DNA of 64,000 bases from assembly GCA_017531585.1 (NCBI GenBank), contig JAFXKT010000001.1, positions 186,001 to 250,000 of the forward strand, written 5' to 3'. Positions 41,681 to 51,357 of this stretch are shown one piece after another. The position numbers and the translations under genes are program-made. Under the pieces are notes generated by a model. That model made no database searches. It saw only the letters and a program-made list of their open reading frames with translations, and was not told the origin of the DNA. Origin of the DNA: Candidatus Saccharimonadota bacterium (GTDB taxonomy: Bacteria > Patescibacteriota > Saccharimonadia > Saccharimonadales > Saccharimonadaceae). The number at the start of each line of letters is the position of its first letter. Within the stretch, counting starts at the first letter, position 1.

Positions 41681-42616
41681 TCACTCTAGTGAATCGATAA
41701 TTTCGCGAGCCTCGGCGATAGTCTTCGTATTCATGAGCTTCTCGCGTATTTCAGAAGCACCTGGGAAGTTATTGATATAAATCTTGTAGAAATGTTTGAG
41801 TGGCTCGTATGGAGCAAGGCCATATTTCTCGTATAAATCTAGATGATAGCGCATTAGCTCGATTAGTTCTTCTCTAGTATGCTCGCGAGGCTCTTTTTCG
41901 AAACAGAAAGGATTATGAAAAACTGCACGACCGAGCATTAAGCCATCGGCGCCCATTTCAATAAACTTAGCACCGTCAGCTGGACGTTCAATATCGCCAT
42001 TAATAATAAGTTTTGTTTCTGGAGATAACTCGTTCCTTAGCTTAATAACTTCTGGAACTAGTTCATAATGCGCAGCAACCTTGGACATTTCTTTCTTGGT
42101 ACGGAAGTGAACCGTCAAAGCATCTGGATGCTCGTTCAAAAGAGTCGAGAGCCAATCATACCACTCGTCAACATAGGTATAGCCAAGGCGAGTTTTAACA
42201 GATACTGGGAGGCCAGCCATCTTGGTAGAGCGAATAATCTCGATAGCACGAGCAGGCGTACGAATGAGACCAGAACCGCCACCAGTAGCAACAACATGCC
42301 TATCTGGGCAGCCCATATTGATATCTACGGCAGCAAAACCAAGTTTCTTGAGAGCCTGAGCTGTCTCAAGGAACATTTCTGGCTGAGTGCCCCAAATCTG
42401 CGCCACTAGCGGGCGTTCAGATTCTTCATAACGAAGACGTTCGAGAGCATTTGCTCTGCCTTTTTCGCTTACATAGCTATTTACGTTCGTAAATTCGGTA
42501 TAGAAAATATCTGGGCGGGAAGCTTTTGCGACCACCTGACGAAAGGCAATATCAGTTACGCCTTCCATAGGCGCTAAAATAGTAAAACCAGGCTTAAACT
42601 TTCCCCAGAACTCCAT
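41681..42616 (-). CDS. dus: tRNA-dihydrouridine synthase
   Basis: 311 residues. FMN-binding TIM barrel with 'LAPMEGVTDIAFR' at the start, catalytic Cys in 'NMGCPDRHV' near residue 95-100, 'SVKTRLGY' near 140, 'HFRTKKEM' and 'INGDIE...GADGLMLGRAV'. The enzyme reduces uridines in the D loop of tRNAs. I cannot tell the Dus subfamily. An extended -10 (42626-42634) precedes the ATG by 9 bases. First gene of a three-gene operon. Confidence 0.95.
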   Translation of the reverse strand: MEFWGKFKPGFTILAPMEGVTDIAFRQVVAKASRPDIFYTEFTNVNSYVSEKGRANALERLRYEESERPLVAQIWGTQPEMFLETAQALKKLGFAAVDINMGCPDRHVVATGGGSGLIRTPARAIEIIRSTKMAGLPVSVKTRLGYTYVDEWYDWLSTLLNEHPDALTVHFRTKKEMSKVAAHYELVPEVIKLRNELSPETKLIINGDIERPADGAKFIEMGADGLMLGRAVFHNPFCFEKEPREHTREELIELMRYHLDLYEKYGLAPYEPLKHFYKIYINNFPGASEIREKLMNTKTIAEAREIIDSLE

Positions 42617-42645
42617 AACTTGTATATTATATCATATTTTTCGGA

Positions 42646-45600
42646 TTATGCCGAGGCGAAGTTGCGCTGGCGATACTCCGAGAAATAGCCAGTCTGAATA
42701 ATCGCAACAAAGGTTTCGTCTTTGATAATGCGATTATCTTCCATCGTATAATCTGGTTCTTCTGGATGGATTGCTGGAGTTGGATTGTAGTCGGTTGGAT
42801 CGTATTCGGCAAGGAAGTTCATAAAGTCGACAGCGTCATAAGCTGCAATAACTGTATCTTTTGGCAAGCCAGACAACCTAGCAATAATGCCTTCATGGGA
42901 ATTATCTAGTGGATGTTCTTCGTAGTATTCATCGAGGAAGGTCGCAACAGCAGACTGCTCAATCATACCAGTACTCTCAAGATAGCGCTGATCCTCAATA
43001 TAACGAGCATAAGCGCGGCGTTCAACATATTCTGGAATCTTATCACCAGTTCCCTCATCATGCATAACACAAGCAGAGCCATCGACATAGCCGAACTTTT
43101 CTAGAGTCCTAGTTGCGCCGACGATATCTACGCCATCACCAATACCAGGAATAAGGCCTACGGTAAAGTCTCCAATTCCGCTACCAGTGCTTGTGCCATC
43201 AATTTCGGACGCAATGTTCTGATCAGCGATACCGAAGGCCGATTGCCTCTGGTTACAGTAGATAATATATTCAGCCAAATCACTATCTTTCTTAATCTTT
43301 GGGTTTTCTACTTCATCGAGCGATTGTCCTTCTAGATCAAAACCGTCGTAATAATTAACCTGTGACATGATATTGTACGGCGAATTAATAGCATCAGCCG
43401 GATCATCAGCGTCGCTAATACTTTCGTTATCGATATTAATCGTATCAAAATCCGTCGTCGTATAAGGTTGGCAATAAGCATCACCTACAACACCAATATC
43501 ATAGAGGTATGGACAGTTTTTCTCGGTATAGTCCATGGCATTTGCAGCATCTATACCCGCATTGGCGGCGCTAGCCCCTGGGAACAAGCTAGTTGTCGAG
43601 CTAGACAAAATCGAACCAAATTTATTAAAGGCTCCAACCACGGATTTAGATTGCAGAGTCAGCGGTATCATGGCTGTCACCAGACTGCCTAAGAAAGTAT
43701 ATCTAGAAGTATAGTCGAACGGACTCTTAGTCATCCGCTCCGTCTTCGCTTTATCTGCAAGCACTTCGGATTGAACGATAGCTGTCTCAATATATCCAGC
43801 CTTATCCGCAAGAACGCCACCACCTCCACGATGGTTGCCCGCCATCACCGCATGCATGCCAGCCACAAGCGCATCACCTAACGGTGCACCGGCAAGCTCT
43901 CTGGTTAAGAGATTGTTCAAGAAGTTTTTAAACCAAGTAGAGAAGACACTTGTAGCAATCTTCTGAGCGATAGCAAAAGCCGTAGCCTTAGCCGCACCCA
44001 AGGCGAGATCTTTCAAGAATTTAACCGCACAACCGCCACCTGCAGTAAAGAGACACGACGCTATCATTGCAATATCCGAAACAATGCCTACTGCCGCTTG
44101 GGCGAGCCTTGTGTAGGTACATTGACGGAAGTTATTTAGACCTGCCGACACGTCAACGATCATAGACTTCGTACCTTCTTTGATTTGATCGAATGTATTA
44201 AATGCCCTTACGCTATCATCGCGACCATCGGTTTGCTCATGAGAGAATAGAGTATTAAAGCCCTGAGAGGTCACCGCACTACTCGTTGTTGTTACTGTAG
44301 TAGTAGAAGTAGTTGCATTTTGGTCACCAGAGGTCATTACGCCAGTAGAGATAGTTCTTTCGTAAGAAATATCACTGGTCTGAACCATACTTTTACCCAA
44401 GGCGTGTATTGGCGAAGTGGAACCTTCACCCGCTATCGCTTGTTCGAAGGCAGTAAAATAATCCATCGCGAGATTAACTACGCGATAAAGTTGCTCAGCA
44501 GCAGCAACCAAAGAGAGCGTGCCAGCAATCGCTGAAAAGGCGCAATAAACAGATAGGCCAGCCATAGCAGTACCGGCAACCTTTCCGATAGCATCTAGTT
44601 TGTCGTTTATCTTCTTAGAGTCATCCCCAGCTGATGGTAGGTCTATGCTGTCCTGCTTTGATTTTATTTTTCCACCACCAGTGCTATCAGGTTCGGTCAC
44701 CGGACCAGTGGTCTCGCCACCTTTGCCATCAGGTACTTTCCCTTCAGCTACCTCGCTCGTCTTAGCCTTATTATTTTTTTGGTCCATGCCTTCCTGAACA
44801 GAGCCTTTCGCTTTCTCTCCGTCAGTATCGCTTTCTGGATTGTAGTTTTTGCCCCACTTATTCCCACTTATACCGAACGCCGATTTAAACTTTTTGAAGA
44901 TTTTATCTTTAAAGTTGTTAAAGGCTGTTTTAAAAGGGTGTGAGGCGGTAGCGTATGCTTTTCGGAACTCCGGATTCGAATCGTATGTGGCCTTAAAGTC
45001 CTTTGCTTCAATCGCTGTCTTATTACCTTTTGCATCCGTAAAGACCATCTTGCCCTTATTGACGCCATCCGTAGGAATTTCGATATTCTGAGCAGCAAGG
45101 CGCTTGGTGAACTTCTTGCTGACTTTATATTTTTTGCCCTTTACTGGATTCTTAAAGTCCGAAAGTTCGCTCGGCGGACGTATGGCGTTCTTTACGGCGT
45201 TCTCGGTAATGCTCGAGTGCCTCTTGAAATTCGAGATATCTATGGAATTAAACCAATCTTTTAGCCCCTGCAATGCAGTAAATGGCAAAGTTGCCTGAGA
45301 AAGCATCATAAAGCTACCGCCGCCAGATATCGTAAGGATAATAGAGAGAACCGGCATGTACTTCTTCATGAAGCGACCAACAGGACCAGAGCCTTTTTCG
45401 CTACCCTGTTTTCCACCCTTGCCGTCTTTGTCGCCTTTTCCATCCTCTTTAGAATCGTCTTTGCCTGGAACTTGTCCATTCTTACCGACATTATTCGTAA
45501 AGCCGCTTGAAACGTCATTTTCGCCGCTCTTAGCATCCAGATCACTAGTGCTTCCGGTTTGCCCAGCAGCACTTTCAGCGTTCTGAAGAGCATTTGCCAT

Positions 45601-45780
45601 AGCTCTCTGATTTGTTTCATTCGCTTTTGAGGTTTTGCCACCAGAAATCTTTTTTGCTCGATCGGAAGTTTTTGAATCGCCAGAAAAATCCGGCTTGATA
45701 CCGGCTTTCATAGCCACCTTCAAGTCCTGATATGGGTCATTTTGACCCATATAGCGCTTATCGCCGTCGTCACCTTCCAT
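42646..45780 (-). CDS. Very large membrane protein of unknown function
   Basis: 1,044 residues. The first 140 are Gly/Lys/Asp/Ser-rich and disordered. A hydrophobic segment (about 145-172) follows, then a Lys-rich soluble part (200-400), apolar Ala/Gly-rich regions at about 395-450 and 555-640, and a smaller one near 695-715. The C-terminal 300 residues are acidic and contain several Cys, 'GLIPGIGDGVDIVGA' and Tyr/Asp-rich stretches. The layout recalls channel-like or secretion-system proteins (VirB6-like in size), but I see no motif that proves it. Its -10 (TGC-TACAAT, 45791-45799) is 10 bases upstream, and it is divergent from the envelope pair at 45.9-48.8 kb. Confidence 0.75.
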   Translation of the reverse strand: MEGDDGDKRYMGQNDPYQDLKVAMKAGIKPDFSGDSKTSDRAKKISGGKTSKANETNQRAMANALQNAESAAGQTGSTSDLDAKSGENDVSSGFTNNVGKNGQVPGKDDSKEDGKGDKDGKGGKQGSEKGSGPVGRFMKKYMPVLSIILTISGGGSFMMLSQATLPFTALQGLKDWFNSIDISNFKRHSSITENAVKNAIRPPSELSDFKNPVKGKKYKVSKKFTKRLAAQNIEIPTDGVNKGKMVFTDAKGNKTAIEAKDFKATYDSNPEFRKAYATASHPFKTAFNNFKDKIFKKFKSAFGISGNKWGKNYNPESDTDGEKAKGSVQEGMDQKNNKAKTSEVAEGKVPDGKGGETTGPVTEPDSTGGGKIKSKQDSIDLPSAGDDSKKINDKLDAIGKVAGTAMAGLSVYCAFSAIAGTLSLVAAAEQLYRVVNLAMDYFTAFEQAIAGEGSTSPIHALGKSMVQTSDISYERTISTGVMTSGDQNATTSTTTVTTTSSAVTSQGFNTLFSHEQTDGRDDSVRAFNTFDQIKEGTKSMIVDVSAGLNNFRQCTYTRLAQAAVGIVSDIAMIASCLFTAGGGCAVKFLKDLALGAAKATAFAIAQKIATSVFSTWFKNFLNNLLTRELAGAPLGDALVAGMHAVMAGNHRGGGGVLADKAGYIETAIVQSEVLADKAKTERMTKSPFDYTSRYTFLGSLVTAMIPLTLQSKSVVGAFNKFGSILSSSTTSLFPGASAANAGIDAANAMDYTEKNCPYLYDIGVVGDAYCQPYTTTDFDTINIDNESISDADDPADAINSPYNIMSQVNYYDGFDLEGQSLDEVENPKIKKDSDLAEYIIYCNQRQSAFGIADQNIASEIDGTSTGSGIGDFTVGLIPGIGDGVDIVGATRTLEKFGYVDGSACVMHDEGTGDKIPEYVERRAYARYIEDQRYLESTGMIEQSAVATFLDEYYEEHPLDNSHEGIIARLSGLPKDTVIAAYDAVDFMNFLAEYDPTDYNPTPAIHPEEPDYTMEDNRIIKDETFVAIIQTGYFSEYRQRNFASA

Positions 45781-45891
45781 TTATAAATTAATTGTAGCAC
45801 AAGCGCTTTAATTTTTAGCATAAGCTTGACAGCTTTTCTATTGATTTTCTAGTACTTATCTGCAAGAATAGATTTAAGGAGTGTCAAAAAT

Positions 45892-46512
45892 ATGACTAAA
45901 AATAAAAACGAGAGAAAAAAATATCGCTCCAACTATCACAGAAGCTCTGAACATAGGGTTTTTTGTGCCCTTTTGGCGGTATTTTTTGTAGCTGCTTTAG
46001 GAGTTGGCGGCTACTTTGCATACCAAAAATTCTTCAAAAAAGACGAGCCGCAGGCTAGTGATATCAGAGATAGAAATACTGCTAGCGTAGTAAAAGACGG
46101 GCAAGAAAATTCTAATTCTCAATCCGAAGACGAAACCGACAGTAATGCTTCCAAAACTTTGAGCGAAAAAGAACAAGACAATTGGGCAAAGAATCAGGAG
46201 AAAGATTCCGAAACTGGACTCACGATCGCAAAACCTGTTATTGATGATATTTATCTTGAAGATGATACAGTAGAGATTTCTGCTACCATCACCAACGTCA
46301 CAAACACCGAAGGTGTCTGCACTTTTGTTTTTAGCAACGGTAGTAAAAGCTTCGAAAAGACGACCGGAGTGAACCCTCCAAAAATGATGACCGAATGCCA
46401 AGAATTATATGTGGACAAATCCGAGTTTACGCCAGGCGAGTGGAGCGTGACTCTTAAATACAAATCTAATAGCGCAGAAGGGACTAGCGATGCGAAGACG
46501 TTCTCGATTTAA
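45892..46512 (+). CDS. Membrane-anchored protein with C-terminal Ig-like domain
   Basis: 206 residues. A basic cytoplasmic start (about 1-22), one membrane segment (about 24-42), a Ser/Glu/Asp-rich linker (50-105), and a beta-rich domain (about 112-206) with one Cys pair (CTF and TECQ), a plan close to bacterial Ig-like domains. AAGGAGTG precedes the ATG. It overlaps the next gene by 23 bases and is therefore coupled to the lysozyme/lectin protein. Confidence 0.75.
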   Translation: MTKNKNERKKYRSNYHRSSEHRVFCALLAVFFVAALGVGGYFAYQKFFKKDEPQASDIRDRNTASVVKDGQENSNSQSEDETDSNASKTLSEKEQDNWAKNQEKDSETGLTIAKPVIDDIYLEDDTVEISATITNVTNTEGVCTFVFSNGSKSFEKTTGVNPPKMMTECQELYVDKSEFTPGEWSVTLKYKSNSAEGTSDAKTFSI

Positions 46513-48817
46513 TAGTACTGGTTTTAAGATTCGAATCGGCGCCTTGGCGATTCTAGCGATTTTTGGTGGTGTATTTTTGATTCAACTTCTTGACAAAGGT
46601 AACGATTCTGGCGCTCTTTCTGCTACAGAATTTAAAGCTGGCAGAATTATTGATGACTCTGTTTTCTATAACCCTAATACCATGACGGCAGCTGAGATCG
46701 ATGCTTTTATCGATAGCCATACTAGCGCCTGCGACACTTGGGGCACGCAAAAGATTGGTAATACTCGTTTTTATGGCGTCCAAGCTAGTAACAATACTAC
46801 TCGTGCCGAATACATGAAATATATGCGCAATGCCGGTTATACACAGTATCATGACGCGCCATTTATTTGTATCCGTGATTATTACGAAAATCCTTCTACC
46901 CATAAGACTAACTTTGAGACGGGCGGCAAGGTTGAGCCTGGCATGATTTCCGCTGGTCAGATTATTTACAATGCTGCACATGAATATAATGTGAATCCGC
47001 AAGTTCTTCTCGTGATGCTAAAGAAAGAGAGTTATGCTTGGGGCGACGACTGGCCACTAAAGTTTGAATACAATACCGTTATGGGCTATGGCTGCCCAGA
47101 TAATGCAGCCTGCGATCAGGATTACTTCGGTTTTTATAACCAGGTCATGACTGCTGCTTGGCAGTTGAATTATTACCGTGAACATCCAAACGATTACCGC
47201 TATCGCCCAGGCAGAAATGTGAATATTTATTATTCACCAGATTATAGTTGCGGTACAAAGAGCGTTTATATCGAGAATTATGCAACGGCAGGTTTGTATA
47301 TCTATACACCTTACACGCCTAACGATGCAGCGCTAGCCAATTATCCTGGCACCGCTTGGTGCGGCTCTTATGGCAACCGAAACTTCTATATGTATTTTAG
47401 AGAGTGGTTTGGAAGTACTTTAGGCACACCAAAAGAAGAAGCTTATTTCCCTGACGGCGATTATTATATTGTTTCGGCACAAAGCCCAAACGAAGCATTA
47501 CAGCCAGAAGATGGAAGCAGTGAAAAAGCCGCAAAATACACCCTAAAACAAAGAGATCTTAACGATTCTTCTATCTTTAGATTAGAGCGACAAAGCGACG
47601 GAAATTACTCGTTCATTAATAAGAGTAATGGCTTAGCGCTTGATGTTTATGGCGGAAAACTATCGTCCGGATCGACAATTAGCCAGTGGGAAGCGCATAG
47701 GGGTGTTGCTCAAAAATTTAAGCTTATAAGCAATAATGACGGAACCTATTCTCTTTCTGTTTATAATAATCCTAGCCTGGTCATTTCCTATGACAGCGAG
47801 AAAGATTCATTATCTCTGAGCTGGTTCAATGACAGCGAAGGTCAAAAATTTAGGTTAATTCATACCGAAGCTCCAGTCGAAGACGGTTTCTATCATATCG
47901 TTTCAGAAGCAAACACTGAAAAAGTAATCGACATCCATGGTGGCAATATAGCCAAAAACGGAGCGAACGTCGAAATCTATTCTAACCACAATGGCGACAA
48001 CCAAACTTTCTATTTTAAGTACGACGCAGAAACTGGCTATTATCGCTTGACCCCTAAATATTCAGAGGATTACAGTATCGATGTCACTGGAGCTAGCACG
48101 AAGAGCTTAACGAACGTCGAACTCTGGAGCAACAACTCAACTTGCGCCCAATATTGGCAAGTCGATACAGTCAAAGACAAGACGATTCGCCTTATCAGTA
48201 GCTGTTCTGGTTTATCTCTCGACATCGAGGGAGGCACCGCAAAAAATGGCGCAAATCTCATTATTTATCCATATCACGGCACTAAAAACCAGCTTTGGAC
48301 CCTAGAGGTCGCAGTAGAAGAAACAGACGAAGAAAACAATATCGCCAATCCAGATAATACATCGAATAATAACGACAACAATACCGAGATTCTTTCAGGC
48401 GCCCATCATATTACTAGTGCGGTAAAAAATAATTTCGCTATTGATATCACTGGAATTTCATCCGCAAACGGAACTAATATTGAGCTTTGGTCGAAGAATA
48501 ACTCTGCAGCCCAAGTATTCAATTTTACTTTTGATCCAAATACGCAAACCTATCGCATCTCCGATACATACACCAATCGTTCACTCGATGTTTCTAGTGG
48601 CGTATCAAAAAATGGAGCTAACGTAATAATGTGGACCGAAAATGGCAACTGTAACCAAAGATGGATTATTCAAAAGAACGAGGATAACACTTACAGCATT
48701 CTAGAAAGCTGCAATGGCCGAGCACTCGATATCTTTGGCGGCATCTTTAGCAATGGCACCAACATAGGTATTTGGGATTATCATGGCAGCAACAATCAAA
48801 AGTGGACAATAGAGTAA
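46490..48817 (+). CDS. Secreted or membrane-anchored lysozyme-like protein with three ricin-type lectin domains
   Basis: 775 residues. A membrane anchor or signal (about 14-33) leads to a lysozyme-like domain (about 60-310) with 'VNPQVLLVMLKKESYAW', 'YNTVMGYGCPD' and 'GFYNQVMTAAWQLNYY', a pattern known from actinobacterial wall-associated proteins; Glu in KKES is the likely acid. After it come three beta-trefoil lectin domains (about 320-463, 464-610, 635-775), with nine recognisable Q-x-F/W motifs, for example NQLW, NQRW and NQKW. It may bind and cut glycans at the host or its own wall. AAGGGA serves as ribosome binding site inside the upstream gene. Confidence 0.88.
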   Translation: MRRRSRFNSTGFKIRIGALAILAIFGGVFLIQLLDKGNDSGALSATEFKAGRIIDDSVFYNPNTMTAAEIDAFIDSHTSACDTWGTQKIGNTRFYGVQASNNTTRAEYMKYMRNAGYTQYHDAPFICIRDYYENPSTHKTNFETGGKVEPGMISAGQIIYNAAHEYNVNPQVLLVMLKKESYAWGDDWPLKFEYNTVMGYGCPDNAACDQDYFGFYNQVMTAAWQLNYYREHPNDYRYRPGRNVNIYYSPDYSCGTKSVYIENYATAGLYIYTPYTPNDAALANYPGTAWCGSYGNRNFYMYFREWFGSTLGTPKEEAYFPDGDYYIVSAQSPNEALQPEDGSSEKAAKYTLKQRDLNDSSIFRLERQSDGNYSFINKSNGLALDVYGGKLSSGSTISQWEAHRGVAQKFKLISNNDGTYSLSVYNNPSLVISYDSEKDSLSLSWFNDSEGQKFRLIHTEAPVEDGFYHIVSEANTEKVIDIHGGNIAKNGANVEIYSNHNGDNQTFYFKYDAETGYYRLTPKYSEDYSIDVTGASTKSLTNVELWSNNSTCAQYWQVDTVKDKTIRLISSCSGLSLDIEGGTAKNGANLIIYPYHGTKNQLWTLEVAVEETDEENNIANPDNTSNNNDNNTEILSGAHHITSAVKNNFAIDITGISSANGTNIELWSKNNSAAQVFNFTFDPNTQTYRISDTYTNRSLDVSSGVSKNGANVIMWTENGNCNQRWIIQKNEDNTYSILESCNGRALDIFGGIFSNGTNIGIWDYHGSNNQKWTIE

Positions 48818-48838
48818 TCTAAGATTATAGTTTTAACT

Positions 48839-49783
48839 ATGAAGACCCCAACCCTATACATAGTAGTTCCATGCTATAACGAGGAAGAATGCATTGAGAC
48901 TACTTCATCCCAACTATCCAAAAAGCTCTCTAGTCTAATCAAGAAAGACAAAATATCAAAAGAAAGTAAGGTCGTTTTTATTGATGACGGGTCAAAAGAT
49001 AAGACTTGGTCTCTTATTAAAAAGCTGCCAGATACTTTTATTGGGATTAAACTATCAAGGAATAGAGGTCATCAAAATGCGCTTCTTGCCGGCCTAATGT
49101 ACGCAAAGGATCATGCTGATATTTGCATTAGCATCGATGCAGATCTACAAGACGACACTGACGCAATTGATAAAATGATCACGGAATATGCGAACGGGGC
49201 AGAAATTGTTTATGGCGTCAGGAGCGACAGAAAGACGGACACTTGGTTCAAGAGAACAACCGCACAGAGCTACTATAAGTTTTTGAGCGCCTTGGGCGTA
49301 GACGTGGTCTACAATTCGGCCGACTACCGCTGCATGAGCAAGCGCACGCTAGAAGAGCTGTCTAAATATCCCGAGACGAACCTATTTCTTCGCGGCATTG
49401 CACCAACCTTGGGTTTCAAAACAGCAACCGTAGAATACTCTCGCCACGAGCGCATTGCTGGCGAAAGCAAATATCCTCTGAAGAAAATGCTTGGCCTTGC
49501 TTGGGACGGCGTTACTTCTTTTAGCGTTAAGCCAATTCGCCTAATTCTAAATACTGGTATTCTCATTCTTTTTGTAAGCATCGCTGTTATCCTTTATTCT
49601 GTTATCCAAAAAATATTAGGCAATACCGTAAGCGGCTGGACATTCGTGATTTGCTCTATCTGGATCATTGGCGGTCTCCAGCTATTCGCTATCGGAATTA
49701 TTGGCGAGTATATCGGTAAGACTTACATGGAAACCAAAAATAGGCCTCGCTACATAATTGAAGAAATTCATCAATCTAAGTAG
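48839..49783 (+). CDS. Polyprenyl-phosphate glycosyltransferase (DPM1/GtrB-like)
   Basis: 314 residues. GT2 fold: 'IVVPCYNEEECIE', 'VFIDDGSKDKTW', 'SIDADLQDD' (DXD) and 'GVRSDRKTDTWFKR' which is typical for GtrB/DPM1-type enzymes that load polyprenyl phosphate. Two C-terminal membrane segments (about 235-258 and 268-292). TATAGT lies 7 bases before the ATG, which would make this start leaderless. It supplies lipid-linked sugar for the membrane glycosyltransferases next to it. Confidence 0.93.
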   Translation: MKTPTLYIVVPCYNEEECIETTSSQLSKKLSSLIKKDKISKESKVVFIDDGSKDKTWSLIKKLPDTFIGIKLSRNRGHQNALLAGLMYAKDHADICISIDADLQDDTDAIDKMITEYANGAEIVYGVRSDRKTDTWFKRTTAQSYYKFLSALGVDVVYNSADYRCMSKRTLEELSKYPETNLFLRGIAPTLGFKTATVEYSRHERIAGESKYPLKKMLGLAWDGVTSFSVKPIRLILNTGILILFVSIAVILYSVIQKILGNTVSGWTFVICSIWIIGGLQLFAIGIIGEYIGKTYMETKNRPRYIIEEIHQSK

Positions 49784-51317
49784 CGCTCTGTTTTCTGGTA
49801 ACTTTTCGCTTTTCTTTTATTTTTTTCCAAATCACATACAGGGAGTATTCTTGAAGTATTATTATAATCGGCAAGAAATTCACAAGGTACCTTGAGTTAG
49901 TTTCCCAGATTAAAAGAAACGCAAAGATACCAATCAAAGAAGTCTTAGCCATAAGAAGCCTTGAGTCATTCTTTTTAAGCGTAAGAATAGCCATCCCTAA
50001 CAGCCCAAATAACCACGAAAGCTGTAGTACTGTAGTTATAAATCTATAGTATTTAAAATAATCACCATAAACCCCAATTACTCTTACGGCAATAGACTGA
50101 GGTTTTCGCGGCATAGTCCCAACAACGCGCGAGAGCTCATAAGTTCCATCTCCCCAGGTAACCGAGACCTTTCTAGTCAAAAGCTCAACATAACCAAATA
50201 TTCCCATTTCATTAAGACGGTCTTTTATGGTCTCGATATTATATTTTGTTGTTTCGGGCGCATGCTCCAAAGAAGCTTCGAGATCCTCTGCGCTAAAAAT
50301 ACCGTCTCCGCCCATACCCATCATGACCCAGTGCGAGTACGGCAAGGCCTCGTTTTTTGAATCAGGAAGCACATTCTTTTCGATAGTTTTATATCCAAGA
50401 AAAATTGTCAGAAAGCAGCCCAAACAAAGCGCCAATACGCCTGCTTTTTTGCCAAGCTGTGCCATATTGAGCTTTGTTCGTTTTTTCTTCATTAGAGCCA
50501 CAATACAGGCTGCCACAATCGGAATTATAGCGGTAATCTTGATTATCGCACCAATACCAGCAATCATAGCTAAAATTGCAAAAAGTAAAGCTCTGTTATC
50601 TTTTTCACATTTTTCCTTTATCCTAAGCATTACGAATAGCTCTAGCGCAACGAATAGAGCTGATATCGAATCCGTATACATTTCGGCTGCATATAGCGCA
50701 ATAGGGCAGATTAGAGACAATACAAACACGCGCAAAGCCGATCCCCTCTTTACGAACTTACCCGCCATATAGGCGACGATTAATACCGTAAGAGCAACAG
50801 AGATAGCAGTGACTGCCGTCATGATTATTTGCGGATTCGACAATCCTGCATATGTACCCAATTTAACAAAAGACAAGTAGAACATTACTATACCGAGATT
50901 GTGCGGATATCTATTAAAATAAGCTGCATTCCCCATCGCCTCACCCCTTGACGCCTTTTGCACCCAGTCGTAAATAAGCGAAGAGTCAAAAGTATTATGT
51001 GGGTCAGGCGTAAGAATGTAGGCGATCATAAAACAAACAAGGAGCGCAATCATTACAACCACTCCTCTTTTAATCCATGAGGGTATTCGCGTTTTAACCT
51101 TTAGGTTTTTCGTTTTTCCGAATAGCCAAATCCTCGCAAGTAGTAAGAGAATCGCAGATACCGCAATTATTATTTTTGCCCAGACAGAATAAGTGCCTAA
51201 AGATTTGACCCAGTTAACGCTTTTAGGCTCGACAAAAACAGCTACAACAATAAAGGACATCATTGCAGCAAAAAGCCAGCACAAAACATTTTTTGCTATT
51301 TTTTTTATTTTTTGCAT
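49776..51317 (-). CDS. Multi-pass membrane glycosyltransferase (GT-C/GT39-like)
   Basis: 513 residues with 11-12 membrane segments. The first outer loop has 'ILTPDPHNTFDSSLIYDWVQKA', an acidic loop as in GT-C enzymes (PMT/ArnT type), followed by 'YFNRYPHNLGIVMFYL'. These enzymes use polyprenyl-linked sugars outside the membrane; the GtrB-like gene that could make such a donor is convergent and overlaps its end by 8 bases. Start chosen at 51317 with AAGGAGGCGG upstream. Confidence 0.85.
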   Translation of the reverse strand: MQKIKKIAKNVLCWLFAAMMSFIVVAVFVEPKSVNWVKSLGTYSVWAKIIIAVSAILLLLARIWLFGKTKNLKVKTRIPSWIKRGVVVMIALLVCFMIAYILTPDPHNTFDSSLIYDWVQKASRGEAMGNAAYFNRYPHNLGIVMFYLSFVKLGTYAGLSNPQIIMTAVTAISVALTVLIVAYMAGKFVKRGSALRVFVLSLICPIALYAAEMYTDSISALFVALELFVMLRIKEKCEKDNRALLFAILAMIAGIGAIIKITAIIPIVAACIVALMKKKRTKLNMAQLGKKAGVLALCLGCFLTIFLGYKTIEKNVLPDSKNEALPYSHWVMMGMGGDGIFSAEDLEASLEHAPETTKYNIETIKDRLNEMGIFGYVELLTRKVSVTWGDGTYELSRVVGTMPRKPQSIAVRVIGVYGDYFKYYRFITTVLQLSWLFGLLGMAILTLKKNDSRLLMAKTSLIGIFAFLLIWETNSRYLVNFLPIIIILQEYSLYVIWKKIKEKRKVTRKQSAT

Positions 51318-51342
51318 TTACTACCGCCTCCTTATACTGCTT

Positions 51343-51351
51343 TGCTATAAT
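51343..51351 (+). promoter_or_regulatory. Extended -10 (TGC-TATAAT), leaderless start
   Basis: 6 bases to the ATG at 51358, which fixes the start; the divergent gene at 51317 lies 40 bases away. Confidence 0.65.
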
Positions 51352-51357
51352 CTCCTT

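Noticed and set aside
51193..51357. 55-residue extension of the DUF6056-like protein
   Set aside because: It overlaps the divergent gene at 51317 and the promoter at 51343-51351.
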